DNA of 20,176 bases from Elysia marginata. Taxonomy: Eukaryota; Mollusca; Gastropoda; Plakobranchidae. This document shows positions 8,927-19,930 of the stretch, one piece after another. Made by a program: the position numbers and the translations under genes. The stretch's first letter is position 1, and every line of letters starts with the position of its first letter. The notes beneath the pieces are model-generated. The model had not been told where the DNA came from, made no database searches, and was given only the letters and a program-made list of their open reading frames with translations. The stretch covers positions 133,634 to 153,809 of the forward strand of contig BMAT01008679.1 of assembly GCA_019649035.1 (NCBI GenBank), written 5' to 3'.

Positions 8927-11900
8927 GTCATCAGGGTTCCACTTCTCTCCCCCCCCCCCTACTTTTTATGCATTGATAAGGCAAGTAAAGAGCTAAGATC
9001 TTAACAGCAGGCTTTCCTTCAAGGTTTTCTTGGAAATTTATTAAGAGTGGTCAAAACATTTATTTTTTTCAAATTTACATAAGCAGCAATGACATTTTTA
9101 GGCTTTTTGATCAGAGGAAAACTGGTTCAAAACATTGTTGAGAAACGGCATACCCTGATGAACTTTAATCCATTTACCTTTAAGGTATTAAAGTCTATGC
9201 AAAATGAGCTTTGTATATCCATAGAAATTTCTGTTGTAATCCACACTAGACTAGGAAAGCTATGGTCTTCAATGCGATGACAGTTTTTAAAATTTGAATG
9301 ATATGCTTATTTTACCTTTTCTTTTTTAGAACCAAGTTATTGGTTAATTAATCTATTGCTTGCCACTGTGATAGAAGCTTTGCCGCTGAGAAATTTTAAG
9401 TAAATTTTTTATTTAGGAAGGTCTCCTGACAAAAAGTAGTTTATTATAATTTCAATTGAACTACTTGATGTCAAAAAAGTACATAGAGCGAGTGATAGTG
9501 AAGCTACCAGAATGTATGGTCAGTAAATGTGAAAAAGAAAGATGTAATATTTTTGTGATTCTAAAATTAGACAAATAATTATTTACATATGGCATGTTAT
9601 GTCAATTTAATTTGCTTGACAAAATATTTTGTTTCCATGCTGTAAAGAGTATTCAGACCCTTGCCTACTGTGACAAACAACAATATGAACTAAAATAACA
9701 TAAAACAATCTTTGCAAAAAGATCTTAGTGGTATGTATAAATGAAAAGAACTTTAAAACTTAATTGTAATGCCTAATGAAAAACTTAAGCTAAATGAAAT
9801 TGAAAAAGGTTTGCAAGTTTCTAATGACATTTTGGTTTCTGGAAACCAGGCATTGAATGTAATTTGTGAAATATTTCACTTTATTGTTTTTCCCCTTAGC
9901 TATTTGTTCTTTACTCATCCTTGTAACTTATCGTCAGATATCCTATATGTCCCCTTTTGAAATGAAGCATTTATGTTGCTTTCCTTGAGGCTTCACAAAT
10001 CTTTCACATTTAGATTATTTGCAGCGATCTTAAAGTGCTTGTATATTTTGATTAATTGGTACCCTCAACTTCGCAAGAGCTTAGATATAAAAGTAGTTTG
10101 GAACAATTGTTCAGTTGTTTCAAGGCAAGAAGTCAATAATGCCAAGTTTTTCAGCTATTCTAAGTTTTGGAATTTTTAAGTCAGGGCCATTTCTGTCTCA
10201 TAAAATTATAATGTAAACCTTCAAATAAGGGGGTTTAAAAAAATAACAAATGATAGATGCAACATTGATTTAAGTTGGTGTCGTAATATTGAAGCCCCAC
10301 TCAAATGGTCTTAGCGGATAAAATGTGAAGCATTAATTTTATGTTGGTTGGATTTATGAGACAATAAGTAAAGCTTTTGCCTTGGAAGATTTTAGTTTAG
10401 GCTGCTGGTTTTCTAGTTTTGATTTGAACATTGTTGGTTTGGTACAAAAACAAGAAGAAATTTTGGTAATTAAGTATTCTTATACATTTATCTCTAATAT
10501 GGCATAACTTTTTGTTAATTTTGTGTGCTATCATTTTTTTACTAACAGTTTCAATTCAGTATTGATTTTTTGTAACTGCTTTTGTTAAATGTTCACATTC
10601 CATCACAACATGTCAACAAATTAATTTGTCCTCTTTTAAATTAAAGAAGCTTTTTTGGCAATATCATGAGACCCCCGTCCAGTTTATATTTAAATGTATT
10701 TTATATATCTCAATGATTCAAAGTGTCTTTCTCCCTTGATTGTTTTTTTTTTGTAGTGTAGTCTTACTTTCTATATCAATGCATCATTGCTGGTATATGA
10801 ACATGTTTTTCATGTTCAAGAATGAATAAAATTTGCCTTATTGTTGCTAATGAAATTTTTACTGAGTTGATGTTTTTGTAAAACTTCTTTTTGTCAACCA
10901 CCTGGCCTTCTAAATAGGAAAGTGCATGTAACTTTATACATACAATTTTTCTAAAATGTTTATAATTCATGCTCTTCTCATTAGCAGTTTAAAATGATCA
11001 AAAAAATAGATTACAAATAAATTTAAATGTTTCCTATAGACAAAAGTATTATGAAAAAAAAGGGAAATTAAGTAGGCCTTTGGTTCTACCTTTACATTAA
11101 TTTATCGTAAGCTTCCCTTAGTTGCCGATTTTGTCCGTGTTTTCAACTGCAGAAAATAAATTACACTATTTTTAAATTCAATAGTAGGTCATGTAAAATA
11201 AAAAATTGGGGGACTTAATTTTATTAAAATCTAGGAATAAAGGCTCAAGATTGTAAGATAGCAATACTGGTACGGCAAACCTTGTTTCCTACAACCTTGG
11301 GCTCAACAGATCCTTGGATTCAAGAAAATGAAATGAAGTCCCGTTTTTTCCCTTCTTTGTCCTTTGATATATATGAATTTTATAGCAAAAACTTATTTCA
11401 AAACCACTTTTCAATGGTTACTCAAAAATGCATAGTCAGAATTGGACTAGCTTTAAGTTAAGGTAAAAGAGTGTGAATAGCTAGCTGTCAAAAATTTAAC
11501 TCTTCAAGGCATTAATATTTTGAAAAAACGCCTTTTTCTAAGCTTTTAAACATTAAATATCACATTTAACTATCAAAATTTTGTTAAATGATATAAAAAA
11601 TTCTCTCCGATTTAATGTGTAGATAAAAAAAAGGAATAAATCTACCTTTTAAGGTGTTTTCTCTTAAAATTTCTGATATGCAACTCATCTGCACTATTAA
11701 CAAAAAGTAACTTAATAAAATCAAAACACAAATACATCTTTGATGTTGAACAAATTAACATTTAATTTTATTTTCACATACCCCAATTTCTGTAGGAACA
11801 AATTAAATATCTCACTCTTTGGGTGATACATAAGTTTTTTCAGAGACCTAAGTAAAAAAATTGTTGTCTTAAAAACTCCTACAAAGTTTGATGAGAAATG

Positions 11901-13054
11901 GACTTCGAAGAACACAACTTCATTATTCAGGTACTCATAAAACAAGCATGCTGTCAATAATTTATTTTTGCAGGTATCAAGAACAATAAGAAAACAAATT
12001 GTAAAAAAATATCACAGTTTCACATTGTAAAAACAAAACTTTCACAAAATTTTACTGGAATGGACGGAATCAACACTTTCAAAGAAAAAAAGCAGTGTTA
12101 CAATGACTGATGATTTAGATCAATGACGGTCAATGGCTCAATTTTTTTCACTTTTTAAACATATCCAGTGAAATCTTTTGAGTCATCAGTGAGGTTCTTG
12201 ACATCTATTTTACCAGATTGACAAAGTTTTTTTTTTTATTAAGGCTCCATCTATTTTTTTTCATCCATTGCAAGTTCTAGATACAAATGGGTTGCGTTAA
12301 GCCTGAAAAGCACGTTTGTCAGATACTTTAGCTCACTCAAACGATTTAGAATCATTTCAAGCAAATGCTAAACACACAAGTCAGGGTCGTAGATGGCCCG
12401 TTAAAAAAGAAAAAGCTGAAAATGATGTGAGACTCTTAGTGCTTTGGAATCAATAGAACTATAGAGTATCAATGGGCAAGGCCAATTCTCTATAAGGTTT
12501 ATAGGAGCACAAGTTGTGCCCTTAATTAAGTTCAATACTGCAAAAAGTTACTTGCAAGGAGGTCTTGAATTACTGGGAAACAAATCAGTGAAAGCAACAT
12601 AAATCCCTGACAAGTAAAGACTTCTGTTGTTTTTGTTAATTTCTGATTTATTGTGGCCTCACAATATTATCATTTCTGGACCTGCATACTTGCCAAAAAA
12701 TCTTTATTTTTTAACAGGCTTAACTAGGTCTTCCTATTCTGCAATTACACTTACCTGAGATCAAATGTGAAAAATGATAAAAACTAACACAATATTACCG
12801 TATAAACTGCTAGATACATTTAGCAAAAAAAAAAACAAAAAAAAACAACAAACAACCAATTAAATTGTCGGATGTTTTTTTTTTTTTTTTATAAAAAATT
12901 CAGAGTTAATGTTTCCAAAGTTCAGGCTTTTAGATTAGATAAACTGTTTCACATTTAGAATGTTTAGGAAACTAAAAACTTTAAATTTTATAATGTAGGT
13001 GGCAAGTTTTTATCGTGTAAAATGTCAGGTGAAAAGGAGATAAAGGAAATGTAA

Positions 13055-13060
13055 TTTATT
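13055..13060 (-). terminator. Candidate WDR19 poly(A) signal
   Basis: TTTATT on the + strand is AATAAA on the minus strand. It is the nearest canonical hexamer seen after the WDR19 stop, about 230 bases beyond it. Others lie further on, at 12703-12708 and 12647-12652. Confidence 0.35.
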
Positions 13061-13290
13061 AAAAAGAACTATACCATTAATATTTCTTGCTGCCACTACC
13101 TGAAAAAAAAATATTACCGTTTTATCTTGGTGTAAATTCTTTTGTTTAAGCAGACTTTAATTTTGAGAGGTTTGGATGGGTAAATGCACTTTTCATATGG
13201 CTACACTGACTTATAACTAATTTTAATCCCAGTTAAAGATACTTAAGACTTTTACATTCGTAAAGATGGCAGTCAATATAGCAATAGTTG

Positions 13291-13438
13291 TTAGTCTTGA
13301 TCTCCGTCTTGCCCTTCACCATCTTTGGTTATGTTACTTTCAGGATAGATATACTTGTGTGGGTCCTGTATTTTCTGTATATTTTCTTTGATGATTCGCT
13401 CACTGCACATAGGACATGTCTCTTCCACCTCCAGCATT
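13291..13438 (-). CDS. WDR19: WDR19 last exon
   Basis: It starts after ccatcag and completes a Lys codon. It then reads [14 protein letters not shown], whose CPMC closes the second cluster (18 residues after CPSC). The tail is lineage-specific and acidic, ending GEGQDGDQD and TAA at 13293-13291. Confidence 0.92.
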
Positions 13439-16400
13439 CTGATGGATGGAATTAATCCAGAAGGTTAACAAATGTTTCAAAGTACTCATTAATGGCTTGC
13501 AACAAAACATATTTTCATACGTAACAGTATCAATCTTGCGAACAAAAACCCCGGGACACTTTCATTATTTGTATATATAAAACTGTGCACCATTGATAAA
13601 TTGACAAAAGACTTCAGATATTTTCACATATTTTAGATTTACAAAGATACAATCATTTTTTTCAGTCCTTGGTAAGTGGCAATATCTATAATGTTGTGCT
13701 TGTGGAAATTGGCACAATTTGATTCTTCTGTATTACCGTAAGTTATTTCCAGTACAGCAGAAAGCATATTTTTTTTTTCAGACACGAGTCACATAAAATA
13801 ATATATTTGTTGAACTACTTCATTTTTCCATGCTGATTTCCCTCTTATGCCCTTTTGAGCTCTACTGTATCATCAAAAACAAGTTTGAACTACTATCACC
13901 AATCCTTTGAATTATTTGCACATCAAATTACCACTGGTATTGACAATAAATTAACAGTCTGCGCCCAACCATACTGTCCGCTTTGGCCGCCTGGGAACTA
14001 TTACAACTATAAATACGATAAACTTTACACATATCACTTTATAAGCCCACATTCTGCTTAAGCACGCCCGGTAAAACATACAAACTTGGGCTTATCATAA
14101 ACATGGCTGGACACTAATGAGACCGTTTCTGCTCTCTGCGGTCCTGAATTTTGTTCCCACCCAGCCATCCTCTTGAGAGGCTTACAGCTTATAGAACTAG
14201 CCAGATACTCAAATAGACAGCACACATGCCATCAATCAATCACACCAATCATTGGAGACACCTCTCTTTTCATCACCTCCCCAAACATGTACGCTATCTG
14301 CATATAGTAGGAGATAGCTTTTTGATCTTCTTAGAACAAGGGTTAGAGGCCTTTAAACTCCAGAAAACAATAGTTGTTACTTAGTCATATGAGTATATTG
14401 GGTGTGTTACTAATGCTGGTATGAATTTTTACGTACCAGTATTTGAAAGCTTTGAATGTCCATGTATAAACCTTGTAGACATATGTAATATGAAAATTAC
14501 TTTTTTTTCAACTTTTTATTACAACTCACTTGAGAAACTCAGAGAAGAGAGCTGGAAAATCACAACTTGGACAAACACAAAAGTCTTCCCGTAATACATG
14601 CCGACCCTGAAAAGTTAAAATAAGAACGATGAAACGAAAAAAATTTTGTAAATTTAACAAAGCATTTTCTCACGCTTCGCTGCATTGAAATGAATCTTAA
14701 CCACCCACCTTTGACTTGGTTTATGAAAAACAAATGCAAGCAATGAGACTTTACAATACTTAGTAGCAGTAACAGGTTATCTACAGTATAGTATTGAACA
14801 ACATGACACAATAAGGTTCTCTTGCTTTAATGAAATAAAGCATCTTATTTATCTATGGTGATCACAGTATAGAAATATTGCAGCCATTAACATTTACACA
14901 TAGATACAGCTTTGAAAAAGGTTCTAGTATAGAAAATTTTATTGTATTTGTAATGACACAATTGATTTTTTATCTCCCTTACAAATGTGATTTGAACAGA
15001 AAAAATTTACTTATATTACTTTTTTAAATTTTAGCAAAAAAACCAATTCACCTGTTAATGCATTGTTGTAAAGAAATTCCAAAGACTTTTTATACACACA
15101 ACCCCCCCCCCAAAAAAAACAAAAAAAACATAGGTCTATTGCTTGCTAACAAATACAGGTTTTGAAGATATAATATAATGTCTGAGGCAGAGTTAGACTT
15201 CAGAGGATATGTCAATCTACTGCATTCTTTTCGTTTTATACCTATACAGTCTTTATAAAACCATACAGGTATGTAAATTCTTCACCAGGTTTAGATTACT
15301 GTGAGCACTCATTAGTATATAATTCAGGTTTAGATTACATTGAACACAATAACATATATCTAATGAAACCTAGATTTAGATTACAGTGAACACAATAATA
15401 TATATATCTAATATAACCCAGGTTTAAATTACAGTGAGCACAATAATATATCGATGATAATCTAGAATTAGATTACAATAAAGTTTTTAGTATATTGCTG
15501 TAACTGACTTTCCAATAAACTATTTACACTAGTCTTGTTTAAACCTATTCCCATTCCTCATGAAACAGCTAAGAGGAAAGAATCAGGGTATACCTGAAGG
15601 ACACAGTTACTTACAGTAATGACACAGTAAGGCAAGTTGTTTTTGCAGTCAGGACAAAGAAGTTCAGTCTCTGGGATTTGGAAGCCACAAACAGGGCAGG
15701 GTGTGAGAGGCTCCTCTTCCTCGGTCTTGTCCGGTTTGCGCACAATCATTTCGATTTTCCGCTTATATTTGAGATCAATATCGTTGCGGTATTCAGGTCG
15801 CATCAGCATAGCTGCATAGCTGAAGGATGAATTTTTCAGGCCTGCTCGATGACATTCTATGACCGTTGAGGTTAGGATAGGAACAATGTCTGTGGTGGAG
15901 AGGAAGGAAAAAATTATACTTATATCTCTTTAATGCAAATCATAATAATCGATAACAAAAATTAAGGCCTACCAGATTATTAAACAGGGGTAGATACAAA
16001 CAGTGAAAAAGTTCAGCAGTAGATATCTTGTTTTACTTTCAAATTTCTAGCCAGATCAATTTGGCCAAACACTATGTTTGGGTTTATGTACCTTATCAAA
16101 TAATAAAATCACAAAAAAAATGATGATAATAATAATAAAGCGTGCTAGGCACATACAATAACATTACACAAGCTGACTAAACTAAAACAGACTGAGACAT
16201 GCTATCACATTAAAATGAACAAAACATTAAGATAAAACTTTGTCTTGAAATTTACATGCTAAGATAGACTAGCCGTGAGTGTTGGATCAGAAGCAGTAAT
16301 TTTAAATAAAGCACATAAAAAGCGTCACATCTCTTGTAGTACAATTTTCCTCTCCACTTACACAGTTTACATGAAGTAAAGAATCACAAGGTATACATGG

Positions 16401-17918
16401 AGTGAAGGACAAAAACATACCACAATGTATAACAATAGAAACACACATTTTGCAATCTTGAAGGTCTTCATGAATAATCTTTTTTTTTTTTTTTGGGGGG
16501 GTGGCCTTCTTTTCGGAAACGTACAACATACATAAAGTCACCTTTTTGTCATGAACCATTCCAATTATGTCATGCTCTACAACATTAACATTTTTGTACA
16601 ATGTTATTTAAGATATTTCGAAAATTCTCACAGCTTGTATGTAAACTTACGAGAAGGAAACTTGCTGATGTTGTTGGCAACTCGGATCAACATTCTTGCA
16701 CCCTTTAAATGGTCTCCTCTCTTCACATGCATCTTCATGTAAAAAAAATAATTCATGATTGTAACTACATGAATAAATTGTACTCATGCTATCAACTCTC
16801 AACATGAAAGTAAATGTTTTAGCTTGTGTCTTTTTTCTATTCATATTAAGAATATGATTATGAAGGAGAGCTTAAAAAATGTTCATGCTTAAAAAGAGGA
16901 AAGGAACAGCAAGAGGTAAAAAAAACAGACATCAATGTTTTTTCAATCAAAATAAACAAAAACAAAACAAAGCTAACCACCCAATTAAATTTAGCTTTTG
17001 TTTACCAAAACTTTAAACCGCTTACAACTTAAATAGAATTTTATCTTATTAGCCTGAATTCTATATTTGCGGGGTTCAGAAACAAATTGTACCTTGACAA
17101 GGATATAGCTGTGAAGGATCATAAGGTTGGTGACCATCTCTGCAGGGATTTTTATCTTGTTTTGCTTCAGCTCTTGGTACATGCTGAATAAAACATCATG
17201 AGCATTCCGGTAGTTACCTGTTCAAAAAGGATTGAAAAGAAATGCATAGAGTGTAAAAAATTTACCAATATTTTCAAATATATTCACCTTTTGTCTTACG
17301 AATCTCTAGTCAGAAATGTCCAGTTTCATCTGTAGTTGCAAAATGTTTAAATCCTGAAATAATTGTCGACCCAAGTTTAAGCCAAATGCATATACAAAAA
17401 AAAGAAAATAATCCTTAAAGAATCAGCTACAAGGGACAATACATCACAGTAAAGTATTCAAAGAAGGAAAAAATATAACTAGAAATTAAATAACATACCT
17501 GCGTTTTGTTCTTCCCTTGCAATGATGATGGCTGTTCTGGCTGCTTCGCCATACTTTTTCAAGGCCATGTACAGCCTGAATAAGTATTTGGCATCCTAAA
17601 ATGCAATTCATTTTAAACTCAAGTTAGCACTACATTACTTAAATCCTTGACAGCTCTTACATTAACCTCCTATTTAATCTTAGCAATCATTAATTAAAAA
17701 CTTGACAGCTCTTACATTAACCTCCTATTTAATCTTAGCAATCATTACTTAAAAACTTGACAGCTCTTACATTAACCTCCTATTTTCAGTAATTGATCAT
17801 TACCGTGTCAGGCAGCCACTTGTTGATAATGCAGGGCTGCCCATTTCTATTCGATGAATGTGATTTGCATGCGAGTAAGCATTTCTTTGAGAATACAAAG
17901 TTTAATCCTCCCCCCCCC

Positions 17919-17962
<44 letters not shown>

Positions 17963-18988
17963 ACAAAAAACAAACACCTCTTTTGATTAAATAAGAAAAC
18001 AAATTTTTGAGATGTTCTGATTTATTAATCTGTTAGACGTACAACTATCAGTACAGTGATTTCCAAGTAGAGATACAAACAATGATAGGTTTTTTAAAAT
18101 CTGTTACTTTGATTTCCATTACCATTAGGATTTGAATAGATAGAACTCTCCTGTAAGTCAATCCAAACTATTGTAATAATGTCAGTATCTTTGTTGAGCA
18201 TTCAACCAAATTTACAAAGAAGATTAAATACTTCGTACTATTAATACTTGTTCCAAATTTTTTATATCAAAACCTTTTGACAAAAATTGTAGGCGTATTG
18301 ATTTTCTTTGACTGCTATAAGAAAAACGTTCTTTATAGACAACACAGAATTTTGTTTTATTCTTGCCCTATTTACACCTACCTTGGGAGTGCCATCCACA
18401 TCTCCCATGAGAAAATCTACAAGCTGCTTGGTAAGCATGTCATCATTGGCTCTTCCCACAGTCTCAATGGCTAGCTCTATAGCCTGCCCATCTTCTGGAT
18501 TACACTTCAAGAAGTGTTTCATGGCCTAATGTTCAAAGGGAGAAATCAGAAATTCAATAGTCTTTTACAAAAGTACTTCATAACCAGTATATATCTTTTA
18601 TATGAAAAATTCTATTAAAAAAATACTCTACAAATGCAGCAAATATTTTTTGTATAAATTTTTTTCCAACAAACAATGAGTAGATGAAGGTATTTTTTTG
18701 TTCACATAAATGCATTTCATATTTATTATTTTAGCTCACTGGTTGTTGTTTTTTTTTGTTTGTTCCACTGTCACGTGTTAGAAAGGACTGAATAATATTT
18801 CAAGATATAAATTTTTAAAAAAATAATAGAAAGAAGGTTTAAAGTTAATCATACAATCATCAAGGCAGTCTTACGTACCTTAGGATACTGACCACCAAGC
18901 AAGAAAAACTTGCCAGCCAGGAAGTGATTATTTTCAGCATCAAAATAAACAGCAATGCTCTGGTAGTCCTCAGGGGTGGCATCAGATC
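13291..18988 (-). CDS. WDR19: WDR19 / IFT144, intraflagellar transport complex A subunit, C-terminal part (8 exons)
   Basis: Exons in transcript order are 18988-18879, 18525-18382, 17595-17499, 17217-17093, 16732-16651, 15889-15615, 14606-14530 and 13438-13291. All are phase-consistent and give about 352 residues ending in TAA. Blocks such as [75 protein letters not shown] and [10 protein letters not shown] closely follow vertebrate WDR19, whose full length is about 1340 residues. The protein carries N-terminal WD40 propellers (outside the window), helical TPR-like repeats, and a cysteine-rich tail. It acts in IFT-A for retrograde ciliary transport and receptor entry. The C-terminus after the last CPMC motif is divergent and acidic. 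The identification is very secure. Confidence 0.95.
13439..14529 (-). other. WDR19 intron with a GC-richer segment
   Basis: This intron is 1091 bases. Positions about 13970-14290 are visibly richer in G and C than the flanks. They hold a perfect 9-bp inverted repeat, ataagccca at 14041-14049 against tgggcttat at 14087-14095. It could be old inserted DNA; no family was recognised. Confidence 0.4.
14530..14606 (-). CDS. WDR19: WDR19 exon, start of second cysteine cluster
   Basis: The acceptor taacttttcag leads to [20 protein letters not shown] and FSEFLK. The donor is gtgagt at 14529; phase 0 to 2. CPSC is the first half of the second cluster. An extra Cys two residues before it is not in the vertebrate sequence as I remember it. 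Confidence 0.93.
14607..15614 (-). other. WDR19 intron with minisatellite and C/A tract
   Basis: The intron is 1008 bases, AT-rich and without coding signal. It contains a C-run/A-run junction at about 15102-15128 and the minisatellite at 15286-15480. Confidence 0.6.
15286..15480. repeat. Five-copy diverged minisatellite, 39-48 bp period
   Basis: The core cAGgTTTAGATTACagTGAaCACaaTAaTATAt recurs starting near 15286, 15325, 15371, 15419 and 15463. Copies differ by substitutions and by the length of the TATA-rich spacer. Confidence 0.85.
15615..15889 (-). CDS. WDR19: WDR19 exon with first cysteine cluster
   Basis: This is the largest exon here, 275 bases, phase 1 to 0. It covers [40 protein letters not shown] and an acidic linker ([10 protein letters not shown]). 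It then has CPVC, ten residues, CPDC: a C-x2-C-x10-C-x2-C zinc-ribbon-like cluster. The end is NLPYCVIT before donor gtaagt. Confidence 0.95.
15890..16650 (-). other. WDR19 intron, nothing coding
   Basis: These 761 AT-rich bases include a T15/G7 composite homopolymer at 16480-16501. No gene or RNA was seen. Confidence 0.55.
16651..16732 (-). CDS. WDR19: WDR19 exon
   Basis: The T-rich acceptor (tttttttacatgaag) is followed by [20 protein letters not shown] and NISKFPS. The donor gtaagt starts at 16650; phase 0 to 1. Confidence 0.92.
16733..17092 (-). other. WDR19 intron, nothing recognised
   Basis: 360 bases, A-rich on the + strand, with no repeat or reading frame of note. Confidence 0.55.
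17093..17217 (-). CDS. WDR19: WDR19 exon
   Basis: The acceptor tttttgaacag is followed by bases completing a Gly codon. It then reads [20 protein letters not shown] and [20 protein letters not shown], ending in K. The donor is gtacaa; phase 1 to 0. Confidence 0.94.
17499..17595 (-). CDS. WDR19: WDR19 exon
   Basis: It reads [20 protein letters not shown] and then [12 protein letters not shown]. Acceptor gcattttag, donor gtatgt, phase 0 to 1. It is near-identical in pattern to vertebrate WDR19 and forms a TPR-like helical hairpin. Confidence 0.94.
17632..17787. repeat. 55-bp tandem repeat, about 2.8 copies
   Basis: The unit beginning cttgacagctcttacattaa starts at 17646, 17701 and 17756, a constant 55-bp period. 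The copies are almost identical, so the duplication is recent. It lies inside the WDR19 intron 17596-18381. Confidence 0.95.
17910..17960. repeat. C10-T-A40 composite homopolymer
   Basis: Ten C, one T, then forty uninterrupted A on the + strand. It could be a retroposed tail, a slippage hot spot or partly an assembly or sequencing artefact. Confidence 0.85.
18382..18525 (-). CDS. WDR19: WDR19 exon
   Basis: Exactly 48 codons, phase 0 to 0, with acceptor gaacattag and donor gtaggt. It reads [20 protein letters not shown], continues [18 protein letters not shown], and ends in GTPK. It matches the vertebrate ALKHFLKC to DGMPK segment. Confidence 0.94.
18526..18878 (-). other. WDR19 intron, nothing recognised
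   Basis: 353 AT-rich bases with several T runs and no other signal. Confidence 0.55.
18879..18988 (-). CDS. WDR19: WDR19 exon (most upstream in window)
   Basis: The acceptor ttttctgacag precedes 18988 and the donor gtacgt starts at 18878. It is two bases of a split codon plus 36 codons, reading [18 protein letters not shown] and then [18 protein letters not shown]. This is a helical-repeat segment. It leaves in phase 0. Confidence 0.92.
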
Positions 18989-19409
18989 CTGTCAGAAAAA
19001 AAAAAGCGAGAAATAAAAGGTAATTTAGTTGCAGACCAGGAATGAGGACATTTTAGGAGAAGATTCAAATAAACTTTATGTAAAAGAAACGCTTTGAACT
19101 TAACAAAATCAAGCAACAGTAAAAAGTCTTGTCCACAGTTTTCTCTTAAGTGGCAATCTGGTGGGTGACGAAGCTACTATTGGGCATTTCCAATAAAGTC
19201 TACTTCTCTCCACTGCTAATTTCAAACCTTTAAAATCTTTCAACCACAGTTTTGGTGGTAGGTTTACCATGTGTTCCCTCTATACTGGTACAAAAATAAA
19301 GAAATTTTTATGTAAAACTGAAAGATTTTCATTCATACCTTCAAATAGCATTAAGTCACATGTGCAACAAGTTAAACTATATTATTAACCACTAACTTCC
19401 CTATCCCCC

Positions 19410-19930
19410 TACATCGCCCGATAGGCCATTATCCCAGATCGCCTGCTATCGCCCACAGCATATTGCCTGCAGACAACCCAACTACACACTGCTTTTGTGT
19501 CCGTTTAAAGAAAGGGGCGAATAACGATCTTGTGCTTTGCAGAGCAATGAAGAGTTGATTTTTTTTTAGTTTTTATTTGGACTCAATGGTGTGTATAACG
19601 ACGAAGTTACAGATTTTACAATCATGGCGTTCAATCTGCTGGCAAATCTGACTCGCAGCTCGCCCTCAACTAGTAACTCTAGCCCAGTTGATGCAGAGAA
19701 GGGGAATTAGATGAAAGTGACATTGAAAATGGTTGGGAGGAAGAAGAAGAGGGTTCAGGAGATGAATATAGACCTTAAAATGCAGTCACTAGCCATCGAT
19801 CTAGGTCTAGGCCTAGACCGAGGCTACCTAATAGACAGGCCGCATAGCCGACGCTCGACGCTCAGTGAGTGGGCTGAAGCCAAAGCTACACAGTCAGTGT
19901 AGCCTTGGTTGAAGCGGTCACAGCGCTAGG
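19410..19930 (+). other. GC/CpG-richer block with frame-broken acidic reading frame; possible inserted element
   Basis: CpG and GC content are clearly above the surroundings (for example catcgcccg, ggccgcatagccgacgctcgac). From ATG at 19624 a frame reads MAFNLLANLTRSSPS to a stop at 19708. From 19704 another frame reads ELDESDIENGWEEEEGSGDE and then YRP to a stop at 19776. A single frameshift would join them. Serine-rich then acidic N-termini occur in some DNA transposases, but no catalytic domain follows, so identity is open. A perfect palindrome lies at 19804-19819 and a 7-bp foldback (gctacac/gtgtagc) near 19885-19903. Confidence 0.3.
19804..19819. repeat. 16-bp perfect palindrome
   Basis: ggtctaggcctagacc equals its own reverse complement. 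It lies within the CpG-richer block. Confidence 0.9.

Larger units (their letters stand above)
7843..13290. other. 5.4-kb region between convergent genes, no gene recognised
   Basis: Short open frames here (all under about 100 codons) have AT-rich composition and no recognisable motifs. The region must contain both 3' UTRs. Features seen: the TG repeat at 7958, a hairpin at 8893-8926, a C run at about 8949-8959, A- and T-rich tracts near 12825-12890, and scattered AATAAA on both strands, for example 10825-10830 on +. No tRNA or rRNA was seen. Confidence 0.55.
17596..18381 (-). other. WDR19 intron with tandem repeat and poly-A tract
   Basis: The intron is 786 bases. Apart from the 55-bp repeat and the homopolymer tract it holds only a small foldback (ggcagcc at 17811 against ggctgcc at 17835). 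Confidence 0.55.

Noticed and set aside
8923-8930. TGACGTCA, a full CRE-type palindrome
   Set aside because: One 8-mer in 20 kb far from any promoter is weak evidence of regulation; it is noted only because it overlaps the hairpin.
13855-14061. 68-codon + strand open frame in a WDR19 intron
   Set aside because: No recognisable motif, antisense to a well-supported gene and within the range expected by chance.
15286-15480. CRISPR-like array of regularly spaced repeats
   Set aside because: Period and unit vary, the repeat is AT-rich and diverged, and the setting is an animal gene intron; an ordinary minisatellite fits.
17786-17977. Minus-strand open frame with a long poly-phenylalanine run
   Set aside because: It is a translation of the A40/C10 homopolymer tract; no natural protein is indicated.
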